DNA of 64,000 nt, taken from the NCBI GenBank assembly GCA_018657625.1, contig JABHWU010000013.1, forward strand, positions 1 through 64,000, read 5' to 3'. Source of the DNA: Deltaproteobacteria bacterium. GTDB taxonomy: Bacteria > SAR324 > XYD2-FULL-50-16. The first letter of the stretch is position 1; every line of letters begins with the position of its first letter. The translations under genes and the position numbers were made by a program. The notes under the pieces were generated by a model. That model saw nothing but the letters and a program-made list of their open reading frames with translations, was not told the DNA's origin and did not search any database. Positions 27,157-36,629 of this stretch are shown here, piece by piece.

Positions 27157-27572
27157 TTTATTAAAATAGAAGACTTGTATGAATTGGAATAGATCCCATT
27201 TTGCCAGGTAATATGGTAGGTGACTTTGGTGACGGGAATTACTTCCATAAAAGTTTCTTTTGACTCAATAATTTTCCAGCTTCCTCCGGCTAACTCATGT
27301 TCTTCGGGAAATTGTCCAGATTTATTTGTGAAACTATCCAGGCCCTGCCTTTCAATTTTGGATAATTCATAAAATGTCGTTCGCTGAGCAGTTTCCTTCA
27401 GCCGGGTTCTTTGTAAAAAAGATGAGGTGTCAGAATACGATTGAAGAATAACAACCAGCAAAGAGGATAAGATGGCAAAAGCAATCAGTACCTCTATCAG
27501 GGTAAATCCTTTATTTTTAGCAAACTGAAGGCATTTGGTATCAGTAGGTTTATAATTTTTCTTCGGTACCAA
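27153..27572 (-). CDS. gspI: Type II secretion minor pseudopilin GspI
   Basis: This 139-residue protein has a prepilin cleavage site in KNKG|FTLIEVLIAFAILSSLLVVIL. A TGSFLQRT-type region and a C-terminal strand (TYHITWQNGIYSNSYKSSILI) follow. The start appears to be TTG (27572), overlapping gspH by 23 bp, which implies coupled translation. GspI nucleates the tip complex with J and K. Its position between H and J supports the name. Confidence 0.87.
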   Translation of the reverse strand: MVPKKNYKPTDTKCLQFAKNKGFTLIEVLIAFAILSSLLVVILQSYSDTSSFLQRTRLKETAQRTTFYELSKIERQGLDSFTNKSGQFPEEHELAGGSWKIIESKETFMEVIPVTKVTYHITWQNGIYSNSYKSSILIK

Positions 27573-28107
27573 TCTCTATATCTCCCATGATATTAACCAC
27601 AGAAAGTGCGATTTTATTTTTTTTATCTTTTAACTTGATATCAAACATATCCATAAAACCACTGGAATCAATATTAAAACTAAACTCCTGACCAATGATT
27701 TTATCAAATTCAATTTCTTTAAACTCAAACTGCCTGGATTCCTCTGATTTGATTTGTTTTTTGACACTATAAAATTCTACTGACGAAATTAATTTAATGG
27801 GTTCCGGATAGTCAGGATGGTTTTTGTATTCGTGTTTCAAAGCAGGAGTGTTTATTTTAAAAGTATACTTAGATTCCTTCGTATCAAAAATCACCCGATA
27901 GGATTCTCCTTTTAAGATAGCCTGATGTCTCAGGTTCTTTAATAACTTAGCGATTTTTTTTGTCTCAGATAATAAATCGGAATCAAAATTTATATTGAAA
28001 CTGGGTAAGGCGAAACTAAAGATCAGCAACAGAATAAATAGCATGATGCTGAACTCCAATAAGGTAAATCCCCTGTCCTGTATTTTTTGTCTTTCAGTAA
28101 AAATCAT
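27550..28107 (-). CDS. gspH: Type II secretion minor pseudopilin GspH
   Basis: The leader MIFTERQKIQDRG is followed by FTLLEFSIMLFILLLIFSFALP, with Glu5. The 185-residue protein continues with LAKLLKNLRHQAILKGESYRVIFD, the conserved helix and first strand of GspH. It overlaps gspG by 4 bp (ATGA) and gspI by 23 bp. It links the major and minor pseudopilins. Confidence 0.88.
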   Translation of the reverse strand: MIFTERQKIQDRGFTLLEFSIMLFILLLIFSFALPSFNINFDSDLLSETKKIAKLLKNLRHQAILKGESYRVIFDTKESKYTFKINTPALKHEYKNHPDYPEPIKLISSVEFYSVKKQIKSEESRQFEFKEIEFDKIIGQEFSFNIDSSGFMDMFDIKLKDKKNKIALSVVNIMGDIEIGTEEKL

Positions 28108-28571
28108 TGTTTAAATATGATATCTTCATCTTCTTCGGTACCACCTTCCTGACTATCCGTACCCAGACTAATCATTTCAAAAGTTTTCCCATCGCTTCTG
28201 TAAATATAGTCATTTCCCCAGGGGTCTTTGGGATGATCAGACCTTAAGTAAGGGCCATTCCAGTTTTTAGGTATTATTCCAACTTCGGGTTTAGTTCTTA
28301 AGGCTTGCAAACCTTGTTCTGTTGTTGGATATATAAAATTATGTCTTCGATAATCATCCAAAGCGTTACCCGTTAAGCGCATTTGAATTTTAGCCGTCTT
28401 GACATTCGCCTCATTCATCTGATTAATCATCATTGGACCGGCGATGGCAGCCACCCCTAATAATAAGGTAATAACAATCATAACTTCCAGAAAAGAAAAG
28501 CCCTGATCCCGACGGTTCATTTGATTAAGGCAATCTTTATTCCTCTCCACTCCAGGATTATTAGCAGACAT
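28104..28571 (-). CDS. gspG: Type II secretion major pseudopilin GspG
   Basis: The mature protein begins FSFLEVMIVITLLLGVAAIAGP after a G cleavage site. It contains YPTTEQGLQALRTKP and DPWGNDYIYRSDG ... SLGTDSQEGG, the GspG signature with its calcium-binding Asp residues. The ATG at 28571 (MSANNPG) has GGAG ten bases upstream and gives a 24-residue leader; a later ATG (28520) lacks a ribosome site. It leads the G-H-I-J-K operon. The assembly ATPase, secretin and platform genes are not in the window. Confidence 0.93.
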   Translation of the reverse strand: MSANNPGVERNKDCLNQMNRRDQGFSFLEVMIVITLLLGVAAIAGPMMINQMNEANVKTAKIQMRLTGNALDDYRRHNFIYPTTEQGLQALRTKPEVGIIPKNWNGPYLRSDHPKDPWGNDYIYRSDGKTFEMISLGTDSQEGGTEEDEDIIFKQ

Positions 28572-28802
28572 GTTATTCGGTCTCCATAAAAAAAGTAAAT
28601 ATTGTTGTAAAAACACTAAAGAATCGGATCAATTAAAGCTGTCAACTCACTATAAAAAAGGAATAAAATTCAAATTTTTTTTAATTAGCATATCACTTGC
28701 ATTGTTAATATTCATTCTTTAATAATTGATAATTTTATTTTGATAAGGAAGATTACTATTTATATTCTTTTTCATCCAGACATAATTCGCATTTCCTGAT
28801 CC

Positions 28803-29366
28803 ATGAAATTAAATTCAATTTGTTTTATTGTTTTCACCCTGATTACACTCCTATTCACCGGGACCAGTTTTGCCCAAGATGTTGACTATCTGGAGGATGA
28901 TGGAACGTCATTATGGGAAGAGGAAGGTTTTATCGATTCCATTGGGGACTTAGACGAACAATATAATACCAATGATGGGCAATATATTGCCGAGGAAGAA
29001 ATCCAGGCCCAGGAAGAAGCCTTAAAAGCCGCACAGGGATCTGGCCTTGATATTGCTTCGGCTTTGGAAAAAGACAAAAAACTGTTACCTGATAATATCA
29101 TGTATGGTATGGGAACAGGTGCCGTTATTGGTGGCTGGTTTGCTTTATGGTCAGGAAATGATGGAAGGGAAAATGTCCAATACCTCAGTGTGGGTATCTT
29201 AGCTGGTGTTTTACTTGGTATTACTGTGGGAACAAAATCCTTTTATCAGGATCCCCTGGTTGTTAATTATCCGGAAAATGATTTTACAATCCCTTCAAAA
29301 ACAAGGTCAGCAATATCTAGTTCAACACCAAGTTATTCATTGCTAAATTTCGAAGTCCCATTTTAA
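28803..29366 (+). CDS. Exported protein with glycine-rich membrane segment
   Basis: A signal peptide (MKLNSICFIVFTLITLLFTGTSFAQ) is followed by an acidic low-complexity stretch (DVDYLEDDGTSLWEEEGFID). A short helical region leads to a glycine-rich hydrophobic segment (MYGMGTGAVIGGWFALWSG ... VGILAGVLLGITVGTKS) resembling a glycine zipper. I do not recognise the family. It is divergent from gspG across 186 bp, so the two may share regulation. Its stop codon overlaps the ABC-F gene's stop in a TTAA. Confidence 0.65.
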   Translation: MKLNSICFIVFTLITLLFTGTSFAQDVDYLEDDGTSLWEEEGFIDSIGDLDEQYNTNDGQYIAEEEIQAQEEALKAAQGSGLDIASALEKDKKLLPDNIMYGMGTGAVIGGWFALWSGNDGRENVQYLSVGILAGVLLGITVGTKSFYQDPLVVNYPENDFTIPSKTRSAISSSTPSYSLLNFEVPF

Positions 29367-31288
29367 TCTGTACTATTTTGTAACTGTATTGACTCCAGCT
29401 CTATTTGCAAGGTTTCCCATCGATCATTGGCTTCAGAAAGCTTTTGATTATTCAATTCCTTTTTTGATAAGAGTTCCTGCAACTGAACCTGATTTTCAGG
29501 GTTATAAATATCTGATTGAGCAAGTTTTTCATCAATAATTTGAATTTTCGTTTCCAAATCTTCAATTTCCTTTTCTTTGAAGGAAACACCTTTTTGAAGC
29601 CTATTAAGCTCTTTCTTCATAAACTTCCAGGCTTTATTATTCTGACGCTTTGGTTTTGATTCAATTCCCCTATCAACAGAAATTTGGGAACGGTCTAAAT
29701 AATCATTACCCTGCTTTTCAAGATATTCCCGATAACTGCCTTTAAACAGCTCGAATCCATTTGTTTTAAGTTCTAGGATACTGGTCGCAAATTGATCAAT
29801 AAAGTTACGATTATGACTAACGCAAACGACACTACCCGGATATTCCTGCAACGCTCTACCCAGCGCGTTAATAGACTCAATATCCATGTGGTTAGTGGGT
29901 TCATCCAGTAACAGTAAATTCGGCTTCTCCAGAATCACTTTTGAAAAAATCAAACGTCCTGATTCCCCACCACTTAGCGCTTTTAGTTGTTTATGCACAT
30001 CATCACCCTGGATTAAAACTCTACCTAACAGCCCCCTGATTTTACCGATTTCCTCCCACGGGGCAAACGAATATAACCATTCATATGCAGAAGTATTTTG
30101 ATTTAGCAGTTCCTTGTGATCCTGGGGGAAGTATCCGATTTTTACTTCATAGCCTAATTCTACTGACCCTTCACTTGGTTTCTGGCTATCTGTTAATATT
30201 TTAATCAGGGTGGATTTTCCAATACCATTTGGACCGATGACTGCGATTTTTTCATCCCGTTCCATTTTAAAGTTGATATTGTCCAAAACGGATTTATTAC
30301 CATATTGTTTTGATAAATATTTAATATCAAAAACTTTTTTTCCAGAGGGTCTTTCTATATCAAATGCAAATCCAGGTGCTAACCTTGAACTCCTTTTAAT
30401 GACAATATCCTCAATTTTATCCAGTTGTTTACCACGACTCGATGCTTGCCTGGCCTTAGTTGCCTTCGCCTTAAATCGATCTATAAATTGTTGCAGCTCC
30501 TCCTTTTTTTTCTCCTGCCTAACAATTTCCTGTTCTTTTTGTTGTCGCTCTAATGCCTTTGCTGCCTGGAATTGTGTGTAATTTCCGGTATATATTTTTA
30601 CCGTTTCATAATCTATATCAATAATATGAGTACTCGTCTGATTTAAAAAATGCTCATCATGTGAAATCACAAATGTTGCCCCTTTAAAATCCTGAAGATA
30701 GGATTCTAACCATTGAATTGAATTGATATCCAGGTGGTTGGTGGGTTCATCCAACATTAAAAAATCAGGTTGGCTAAACAGACATTGCGCCAACAAAACT
30801 CTGAGTTTATAACCCCCTGACAATATATTTAGCGGCTGTTTTATGACACTGGTTTCAATTCCTAAACCGGTCAGCAACTCTGTTGCTTCTGCTTCGGCCA
30901 GATAACCATCATTATCAGCAATTGTTGTTTCCAGGTCTGCCAGTTTTTTACCAATGGTTTCATTAATACTTTCAGTTTGGTTTATTTTTTCTTTTTCGGC
31001 TAACGCTTCCCACAGCAAAGGACGTCCTCTTAACACAACGTCTAAAATAGGAGTGTTTTCATACTTAAACTGATCCTGTTTTAACAAACCCAAATTAATA
31101 TTTGAGGGTAAAAATACTTCACCGGATTCCGGTTCCACTTCGCCAATTAAAATTTTCATTAAGGTGGATTTACCCGATCCGTTGGCACCGACAACACCAT
31201 AACGACTGCCTGGATTTAGTTGAAAATTGACAGATTCAAATAGAACCTGTTTTCCAAAATTAACTCCTAAATTACTGATATTAATCAT
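29363..31288 (-). CDS. ABC-F family ATP-binding protein
   Basis: This 641-residue soluble protein has two ABC domains: Walker A GANGSGKSTLMKI and GPNGIGKSTLIKI, signatures LSGGYKLRVLLAQ and LSGGESGRLIFSK, and Walker B MLDEPTNHLD and LLDEPTNHMD. A charged linker (about 235-295) lies between the domains, as in the P-site tRNA interaction motif of ABC-F proteins. The last ~100 residues are a coiled coil. There are no membrane segments. ABC-F proteins act on the ribosome and relieve stalled translation; some confer antibiotic resistance. The exact subtype cannot be decided by eye. Confidence 0.93.
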   Translation of the reverse strand: MINISNLGVNFGKQVLFESVNFQLNPGSRYGVVGANGSGKSTLMKILIGEVEPESGEVFLPSNINLGLLKQDQFKYENTPILDVVLRGRPLLWEALAEKEKINQTESINETIGKKLADLETTIADNDGYLAEAEATELLTGLGIETSVIKQPLNILSGGYKLRVLLAQCLFSQPDFLMLDEPTNHLDINSIQWLESYLQDFKGATFVISHDEHFLNQTSTHIIDIDYETVKIYTGNYTQFQAAKALERQQKEQEIVRQEKKKEELQQFIDRFKAKATKARQASSRGKQLDKIEDIVIKRSSRLAPGFAFDIERPSGKKVFDIKYLSKQYGNKSVLDNINFKMERDEKIAVIGPNGIGKSTLIKILTDSQKPSEGSVELGYEVKIGYFPQDHKELLNQNTSAYEWLYSFAPWEEIGKIRGLLGRVLIQGDDVHKQLKALSGGESGRLIFSKVILEKPNLLLLDEPTNHMDIESINALGRALQEYPGSVVCVSHNRNFIDQFATSILELKTNGFELFKGSYREYLEKQGNDYLDRSQISVDRGIESKPKRQNNKAWKFMKKELNRLQKGVSFKEKEIEDLETKIQIIDEKLAQSDIYNPENQVQLQELLSKKELNNQKLSEANDRWETLQIELESIQLQNSTD

Positions 31289-31436
31289 ATTTATGTATCA
31301 CAAAAAGTATTTGGGAAGATGATAACTCGAAGGCAAATTAAGATAAAAACGGGGCTCTGTCCACTTCAAATATACTATAGCAGTTTGCAATTAGGTTGAA
31401 CATATTACCTGAAGAAACAAAGAATTTCTTTGCCCC

Positions 31437-31529
31437 TGTCATTTCGAAGAGGAACGAGGAGAAATCTTGCTTGATTAAATAGATCTCTCATTCTGGCCAG
31501 AATATCGCAATTCAGTGTTCGAGATGACA
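31437..31529. repeat. Family B palindrome, copy 2
   Basis: TGTCATTTCGA at the left end is nearly inverse to TCGAGATGACA at the right end. Inside are GAAATCTTG and AGATCTCTCA. It also contains the 19-bp segment CAGAATATCGCAATTCAGT (31498-31516), found again beside family A copy 1. Confidence 0.82.
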
Positions 31530-31611
31530 AAAGGCTCAGTGCGATTGAAAAGCGTTATAGCTGCAATCTAAAAAGTGATGAAAAGAATTTCCATTTTCTT
31601 AACATATCATA

Positions 31612-31665
31612 TTGAAAAGTAACGACTAATATTACCGTTTAAAACGGTTGCCAACTACTTTTCAA
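31612..31665. promoter_or_regulatory. Nested inverted repeat upstream of BI-1 gene
   Basis: The outer arms TTGAAAAGTA (31612-31621) and TACTTTTCAA (31656-31665) are exact inverses. They enclose a second exact palindrome, ACCGTTT/AAACGGT (31634-31648). It ends 74 bp before the start codon. It may be an operator, an mRNA structure or a degenerate mobile element. Confidence 0.45.
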
Positions 31666-31739
31666 GGCGTTAATATTTTTATTAAAGATGTTTACTTTTT
31701 ACCAACTAGAAAAATCAATTAATTTTAGGAGAATAAAAT

Positions 31740-32414
31740 ATGCAATCAGCAACACTTGGTCATCGTCAAGTAGCAGCGCAAGCTCCAGTGGGAGAACGTT
31801 TAGCCTTCTTAAAAAAAGTATATGGACTATTATCATTAAGTGTATTGTTAGCGGCAGGTGCTGCTTGGATTACAAGCAACAATATGCCATTTGCTAGCTT
31901 CGTTGCACAGAATATGTTAATGTTCTTTATTCTAGAGATTGCCGCCATCTTTTTTACCTTCTGGGCCCGAAAACGGGAAACAATGGGTTTAATTGCTTTG
32001 TTTTCATTTACAATTTTAACTGGTGTTACCACCACTCCTTTATTACTGAGGTATACCGGTGGAACAGTGACCATGGCTGCATTTTTAACCGGTTTAACCT
32101 TTGCTGGACTATCACTATACGCCTTAACGACCAAGAAAGATTTATCCTTTATGGGTGGTATGTTAAGAACCGGTTTAATTCTTTTAATTGTCGGAAGTTT
32201 ACTCAATGCCTTTTTATTTAAAAGTGCCTGGGGAAGTTTCGGTATATCCTGCGTGGGCGTTTTTCTATTTAGTGGCTTTATCCTATATGATACAAAAAAC
32301 ATCATGCATCGTTACCCGACCGATGAAGTAATTTCTGCAACCCTAACCCTCTATCTGGATATACTCAACCTGTTTATATTTATACTTAATATTCTCGGAT
32401 TCAGCAGAGACTAA
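31740..32414 (+). CDS. Bax inhibitor-1/YccA-family membrane protein
   Basis: This 224-residue protein has a short cytoplasmic N-terminus and seven hydrophobic helices. The late segments FSGFILYDTKNIMHRYPTDE and LTLYLDILNLFIFILNILGF are the hallmark of the BI-1 family. Bacterial homologues are proton/calcium leak channels (YetJ) or modulators of the FtsH protease (YccA). The gene has a good ribosome site and a long leader with a nested inverted repeat. hflK/hflC, which also modulate FtsH, lie 10 kb away, which is suggestive only. Confidence 0.92.
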   Translation: MQSATLGHRQVAAQAPVGERLAFLKKVYGLLSLSVLLAAGAAWITSNNMPFASFVAQNMLMFFILEIAAIFFTFWARKRETMGLIALFSFTILTGVTTTPLLLRYTGGTVTMAAFLTGLTFAGLSLYALTTKKDLSFMGGMLRTGLILLIVGSLLNAFLFKSAWGSFGISCVGVFLFSGFILYDTKNIMHRYPTDEVISATLTLYLDILNLFIFILNILGFSRD

Positions 32415-32459
32415 AAGATATAAAGATAGGAAAAAAACAGATATTTGGATCCAATATGA

Positions 32460-32942
32460 TTACCCAGTGATCTTGTTGGATTCAAAACAGGCTTCGATAA
32501 AATATTCTCCACCCGGGGTTTTAAAAGGAATAACAATGATTCGCCCCTGCACAAAATGCAGGATTTCATGATTATTTCCATTGGAAGTAACAGGAATTCC
32601 GGCAGCAAAACGAAAACCTCTTTTGGCCAGCTCCCTTCTCGTTTCACCGCTGACCATATTCACCAACTCTCCGACCATGTCCACCACTTCATGATTGATA
32701 TCCGTAAAATCATCTCCAAACATCTGTTTAGCAATCGCTAAAATACTGTCTTTCTTGAAACTTAAAGCAATGCTGCCTCTTCCTTCACCGGTCAACTCAA
32801 TAACAGCTGAAATATCTCCTAACCCACGACGACTATCAACGTCTTTTAAAAAAGGTTTGCCGGCTTTTGATTCAGTAAAAGCCATAGTATGTAGTACTTT
32901 TTGGGTAGCGGCGATAAAAGGATTGATATATTCAACTCGCAT
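32460..32942 (-). CDS. cheX: Chemotaxis phosphatase CheX
   Basis: This 160-residue protein matches CheX throughout: EYINPFIAATQKVLHTMAF, SAVIELTGEGRGSIALSF and MVGELVNMVSGETRRELAKRG. The catalytic pair is E92 and N95. CheX dephosphorylates CheY-P in chemotaxis or related phosphorelays. No chemotaxis genes adjoin it. Together with the CheX-like protein at 24.6 kb and FliN at 53.4 kb it indicates a dispersed motility regulon. Confidence 0.9.
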   Translation of the reverse strand: MRVEYINPFIAATQKVLHTMAFTESKAGKPFLKDVDSRRGLGDISAVIELTGEGRGSIALSFKKDSILAIAKQMFGDDFTDINHEVVDMVGELVNMVSGETRRELAKRGFRFAAGIPVTSNGNNHEILHFVQGRIIVIPFKTPGGEYFIEACFESNKITG

Positions 32943-33148
32943 AAGTTCACTTCATTAGATGATCGAAAATAGTAAAAAACCACAACAACTGATAAAAAGA
33001 TTATCACATCAGAATTATTATTTCTATAATTATTATTCAACCAATAATGTAAATTCTTCAGAAATGTTGTTTTAGACTGGGATACTTTTTGTAAACTACG
33101 TCTAATAAAGCTGGTGTGATTTGAGCAATATTTAATTCCAGCTATTGA

Positions 33149-34114
33149 TCATTGATTACCAGTTTGGCTGGCATCTAATCTCAAAGTCGTTATCAATGAT
33201 TGTATTTGATAAGGTAGTTCCGAATTGAATTCCACCCATTCTTTAGATTCGGGGTGAACAAATCCCAGGGATTTAGCATGAAGGGCCTGACTTGGGTATT
33301 CTTTTAATATTTTTTTTATGTGATCGGGGTAATTCCGGGCAAATATTCTGAATTTTCCGTATAATTGATCACCAAGAATTCCATGACCGATTGATTTCAA
33401 ATGAACTCTGATTTGGTGCGTTCTACCGGTTTGCAATTGGCAATCGATTAAAGAGAGGTGATGATAGGATTCCAGCATTTTCCAATGGGTCGTTGCTGGT
33501 TTTCCTGTTTCAATAACAGCTCTTTTTTTCCGATCAACCGGATGTCGGCCTAACGGTTTATCGATAATTCCATCAGGAGATTCAGGAATTCCCCAAATGA
33601 CTGCCTGGTAATTCCTTTTAATTGAATGATCAAAAAATTGTTTTGCCAGAAATTCATGGGATTTACTATCTTTAGCCACCACCAGCAGGCCTGAAGTATC
33701 TTTATCAATACGATGGACAATTCCCGGACGGATAGCATCCACCGTAGAAAGTTTGGTGTGGTGTAGCAGATAGTTTACCAAAGTGTCTTTTGGGTGTCCG
33801 GGAGCCGGGTGAACCACCACACCAACCGGTTTATTAACGATTAATATCCAATCATCTTCAAAAACAATATCCAGCGGATAAGGAACCGGGGATAATTCCA
33901 ATGCAACTTTTGGCAGGGGGTTAAAAGATATAATGTCACCTGCCTTAAGGATATATTTTGCTTTGACAAAATCTGACTTATCGTTAATCAGGACGTTACC
34001 GGCGTTGATGATTTTTTTTGCTTCTGATCGGGACTGGATCGTTTCATGATTTGATAAAGCGATATCCAGCCGCATAGCGATTAAATTTTCATCAACATGG
34101 ATAAACGGCATCAA
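33149..34114 (-). CDS. rluD: RluA-family 23S rRNA pseudouridine synthase (RluD-like)
   Basis: This 321-residue protein has an N-terminal S4 RNA-binding domain (MRLDIALSNHETIQSRSEAKKIINAGNVLIN). The catalytic domain contains HRIDKDTSGLLVVAKD with the catalytic Asp, VNKPVGVVVHPAPGH, and LQTGRTHQIRVHLKSIGHGILGD. The RluD subtype is inferred from the S4 domain and this pattern. It would modify helix 69 of 23S rRNA. It overlaps rng by 4 bp, linking two RNA maturation genes. Confidence 0.9.
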   Translation of the reverse strand: MMPFIHVDENLIAMRLDIALSNHETIQSRSEAKKIINAGNVLINDKSDFVKAKYILKAGDIISFNPLPKVALELSPVPYPLDIVFEDDWILIVNKPVGVVVHPAPGHPKDTLVNYLLHHTKLSTVDAIRPGIVHRIDKDTSGLLVVAKDSKSHEFLAKQFFDHSIKRNYQAVIWGIPESPDGIIDKPLGRHPVDRKKRAVIETGKPATTHWKMLESYHHLSLIDCQLQTGRTHQIRVHLKSIGHGILGDQLYGKFRIFARNYPDHIKKILKEYPSQALHAKSLGFVHPESKEWVEFNSELPYQIQSLITTLRLDASQTGNQ

Positions 34115-35634
34115 TTCTCCAAAATTTCGTATTGAGTATGGTGATATTTTTCTGACGTCTGTAGAGAAATATTCCCCTTAATCTGCCGTTCCATCATCCT
34201 GAAAGTATCCAATTCTTCAATTTCAAAATATTCAGCAACGTCTGGATGAATTCCAATTAGTAGATTATGCGGTGTATAACTGTCTTTTGCCAATCGGGTA
34301 ATTTCCTGATAGATTTCGTAAATAGTTGTCGCCGGAGAAACAATTCGAGCCGTACCATCACAATATGGACATACTGTCCGTAGAAAACGACCCAGATTTT
34401 CACGATTTCGTTTTCGGGTCATTTCTACCAACCCTATTTCTGAGATGGGTAGTACTTTCGTCCTGGCCTTATCCCGTTTAAGTTCACGCTTCAAAGTATT
34501 ATAGACCTTCTGCCGGTTTTCCAAGGTTTCCATATCGATAAAATCTATAATAATAATCCCACCAATATCTCTAAGTTTTAACTGGTGAACAATCTCGATA
34601 GCTGCTTCAACATTTGTAGTTAAAATGGTATCTTCATGATTATTTGATCCGGTAAATCTGCCTGTATTTACATCAATAGCTGTCAATGCTTCGGCTTGAT
34701 CAAAAACAAGATGACCACCAGATTTCAACCAGACTTTTCGACTCAAGGCTTTATCTATTTCTTTGGTAACCCCGAAGGCATCAAAAATGGATGCTTTATG
34801 CCTGAAATATTTCAATTTATTAGCATATTGGGGGAGATAGGTTGTCAGATATTTTTTGATCTTTTCATATTCATATTCATCATCAATAATAAATGAATCC
34901 ACAGCGTGTGAAAGCATATCTCTGATTGTCCTGAAAGTCAGGTTCAAATCTTCATAAAGCATAGCGGGGGCGCGATAGGTACGAAATTTTTTTTCGACAT
35001 CTGCCCAATTGGAAGTTAAATACTCAATATCATTTTTAAATTCATCCTCTGAACGTTCACAGGCTACTGTGCGAACAATAAACCCAGCATCATCCGGTTT
35101 TGAAGATGAGACAATTTTGCGGAGTCTACTACGTTCCCGCTCATCACGAATTTGTCTGGATACTCCAACATTATTCACATGGGGCATAAAAACCAGATTT
35201 CTCCCGGGTATTGTAACATTACAGGTTACTCTGGCTCCTTTCGTACCAATAGGGCCTTTTGATACCTGGACCATTATATCCTGTCCTTCCTGTATCAATG
35301 AAGATATATTTTGTTTTTTTTGACGATCTCTGGTGGGTTGACCGTTACTATTACCGTTGCCATTATTATTTGAATGATCATCGGGATCACAATCTTCTTG
35401 AAGGCTATCGTTACGGATATCATCTACATATAGGAAAGCAGCTTTTTCAAGTCCAATATCAATGAAGGCGGACTCCATACCGGGTAGGACTTTTAATATT
35501 TTTCCTTTATAAATATTACCAACTACACTTTTATTCTTAACTCTCTCGTAAAAAATCTCAGAAACAATGCTATTTTCTACCAAAGCAATTCTGATTTCGT
35601 GCTTTGTGTGATTAATAACTATCTGTTTTTTCAT
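34111..35634 (-). CDS. rng: Ribonuclease G (RNase E/G family)
   Basis: This 507-residue protein opens MKKQIVINHTKHEIRIALVE with the S1-domain strands VVGNIYKGKILKVLPGMESAFIDIG. It has the active-site stretch FDQAEALTAIDVNTGRFTG, IIIIDFIDM, and the zinc-link motif CPYCDGTARI. There is no long disordered degradosome scaffold, so RNase G rather than RNase E. A short Asn/Gly/Ser-rich insertion (SNNNGNGNSNG, about residues 88-100) lies in the S1 region. It processes 5' ends of rRNA and mRNA. Confidence 0.92.
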   Translation of the reverse strand: MKKQIVINHTKHEIRIALVENSIVSEIFYERVKNKSVVGNIYKGKILKVLPGMESAFIDIGLEKAAFLYVDDIRNDSLQEDCDPDDHSNNNGNGNSNGQPTRDRQKKQNISSLIQEGQDIMVQVSKGPIGTKGARVTCNVTIPGRNLVFMPHVNNVGVSRQIRDERERSRLRKIVSSSKPDDAGFIVRTVACERSEDEFKNDIEYLTSNWADVEKKFRTYRAPAMLYEDLNLTFRTIRDMLSHAVDSFIIDDEYEYEKIKKYLTTYLPQYANKLKYFRHKASIFDAFGVTKEIDKALSRKVWLKSGGHLVFDQAEALTAIDVNTGRFTGSNNHEDTILTTNVEAAIEIVHQLKLRDIGGIIIIDFIDMETLENRQKVYNTLKRELKRDKARTKVLPISEIGLVEMTRKRNRENLGRFLRTVCPYCDGTARIVSPATTIYEIYQEITRLAKDSYTPHNLLIGIHPDVAEYFEIEELDTFRMMERQIKGNISLQTSEKYHHTQYEILEN

Positions 35635-36629
35635 ATTTCAAACCTAATGAAAATCACACACTATATAAAATCAATCACCCTTATAAATAAATCTCCGATA
35701 TACTACGTTTTCAAAAATTCTCGATCAGGTCTTGAGAATTACCTGTGATAATAACAAATTAAATTATGTTAAATGCATAATCTGATTAATTGAGTTACTA
35801 AATACTTCCGGGCAAAATCTTCATAGATACATCTATTGCTAATTTTCAGTTCTATTCGTATTTAGATATCTTTTCTGGATTATTATTTAATTATTAGTTT
35901 TTTACTTCTATTATTTGATTATTATCACCGTAGTATAAAATAATTTAATGGGCGATATATTATTAGTATGTCAATTGGTTAATTGTTTTAAATTTTTCAT
36001 AACGCAATATCTTCTAAATTTAATATTGACTAAAATAACTATCGCTAAATATTCCTTGAATTTTTAAAGGTCAAATCCTAAAAATTAATATAATCGTTTA
36101 TCTTAGTTCTTAATGGACAATCAATATTAAAAAGTCGTTTGATATAAATATTGAATTAATGGGTCGCTTAATTATAATCTTGAACAGGTACTGTTATCGC
36201 CAACCAAATCCTTCAGTAAAAATTATCATTCAATCAGGAGTTATTGATGGTTGTATTGTTATTACTAACTTAATTTGAATTTACCTAAATTCGTGATTGT
36301 TGATCATTTTAGTAATAGGTAATAGTAACTTTTTTATATTTTTGGCGCAACAGAATTAGTTATCTTTAAAATTCCATCAATTAGTAAAAGAGTCGCCCAT
36401 TTCCCTTGAAAAATCTGCCTTTATTGAATTTCTCAATTTTCATCTCTAAACCAGGTTGAAAACAAAACAGAATCCAAGATTTGTGAAGACAGAATTCAAT
36501 CAATTTGATAGATAAATTAGTTAAAATTAATTTTATTGTTATGATAATATATCAATATTTTACCATTTTGACAGAAATTTAAATTGTACGACTATTTTCA
36601 CAATATTTAATGAACTTGAAACACTAGTT
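35635..36629. other. 995-bp AT-rich region without genes
   Basis: I see no coding frame, repeat family or RNA structure that I can support. It separates divergent rng and the LolA-like operon, so both promoters should be here. It is the longest gene-free stretch in the window and notably richer in A/T than its surroundings. Confidence 0.5.

Larger units (their letters stand above)
31289..31739. other. Intergenic region with family B repeat and nested inverted repeat
   Basis: No gene is seen. It holds the family B palindrome (31437-31529), a nested inverted repeat (31612-31665) and the strong ribosome site of the BI-1 gene (TAGGAG near 31726). Confidence 0.6.

Noticed and set aside
31766-32305. 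179-codon minus-strand frame
   Set aside because: It is antisense to the BI-1 family gene, which has a strong ribosome site and a full set of membrane helices.
36247-36273. Leader peptide of 8 codons with a GGAG site
   Set aside because: It is too short and isolated. No attenuator hairpin or regulated gene follows within several hundred bases.
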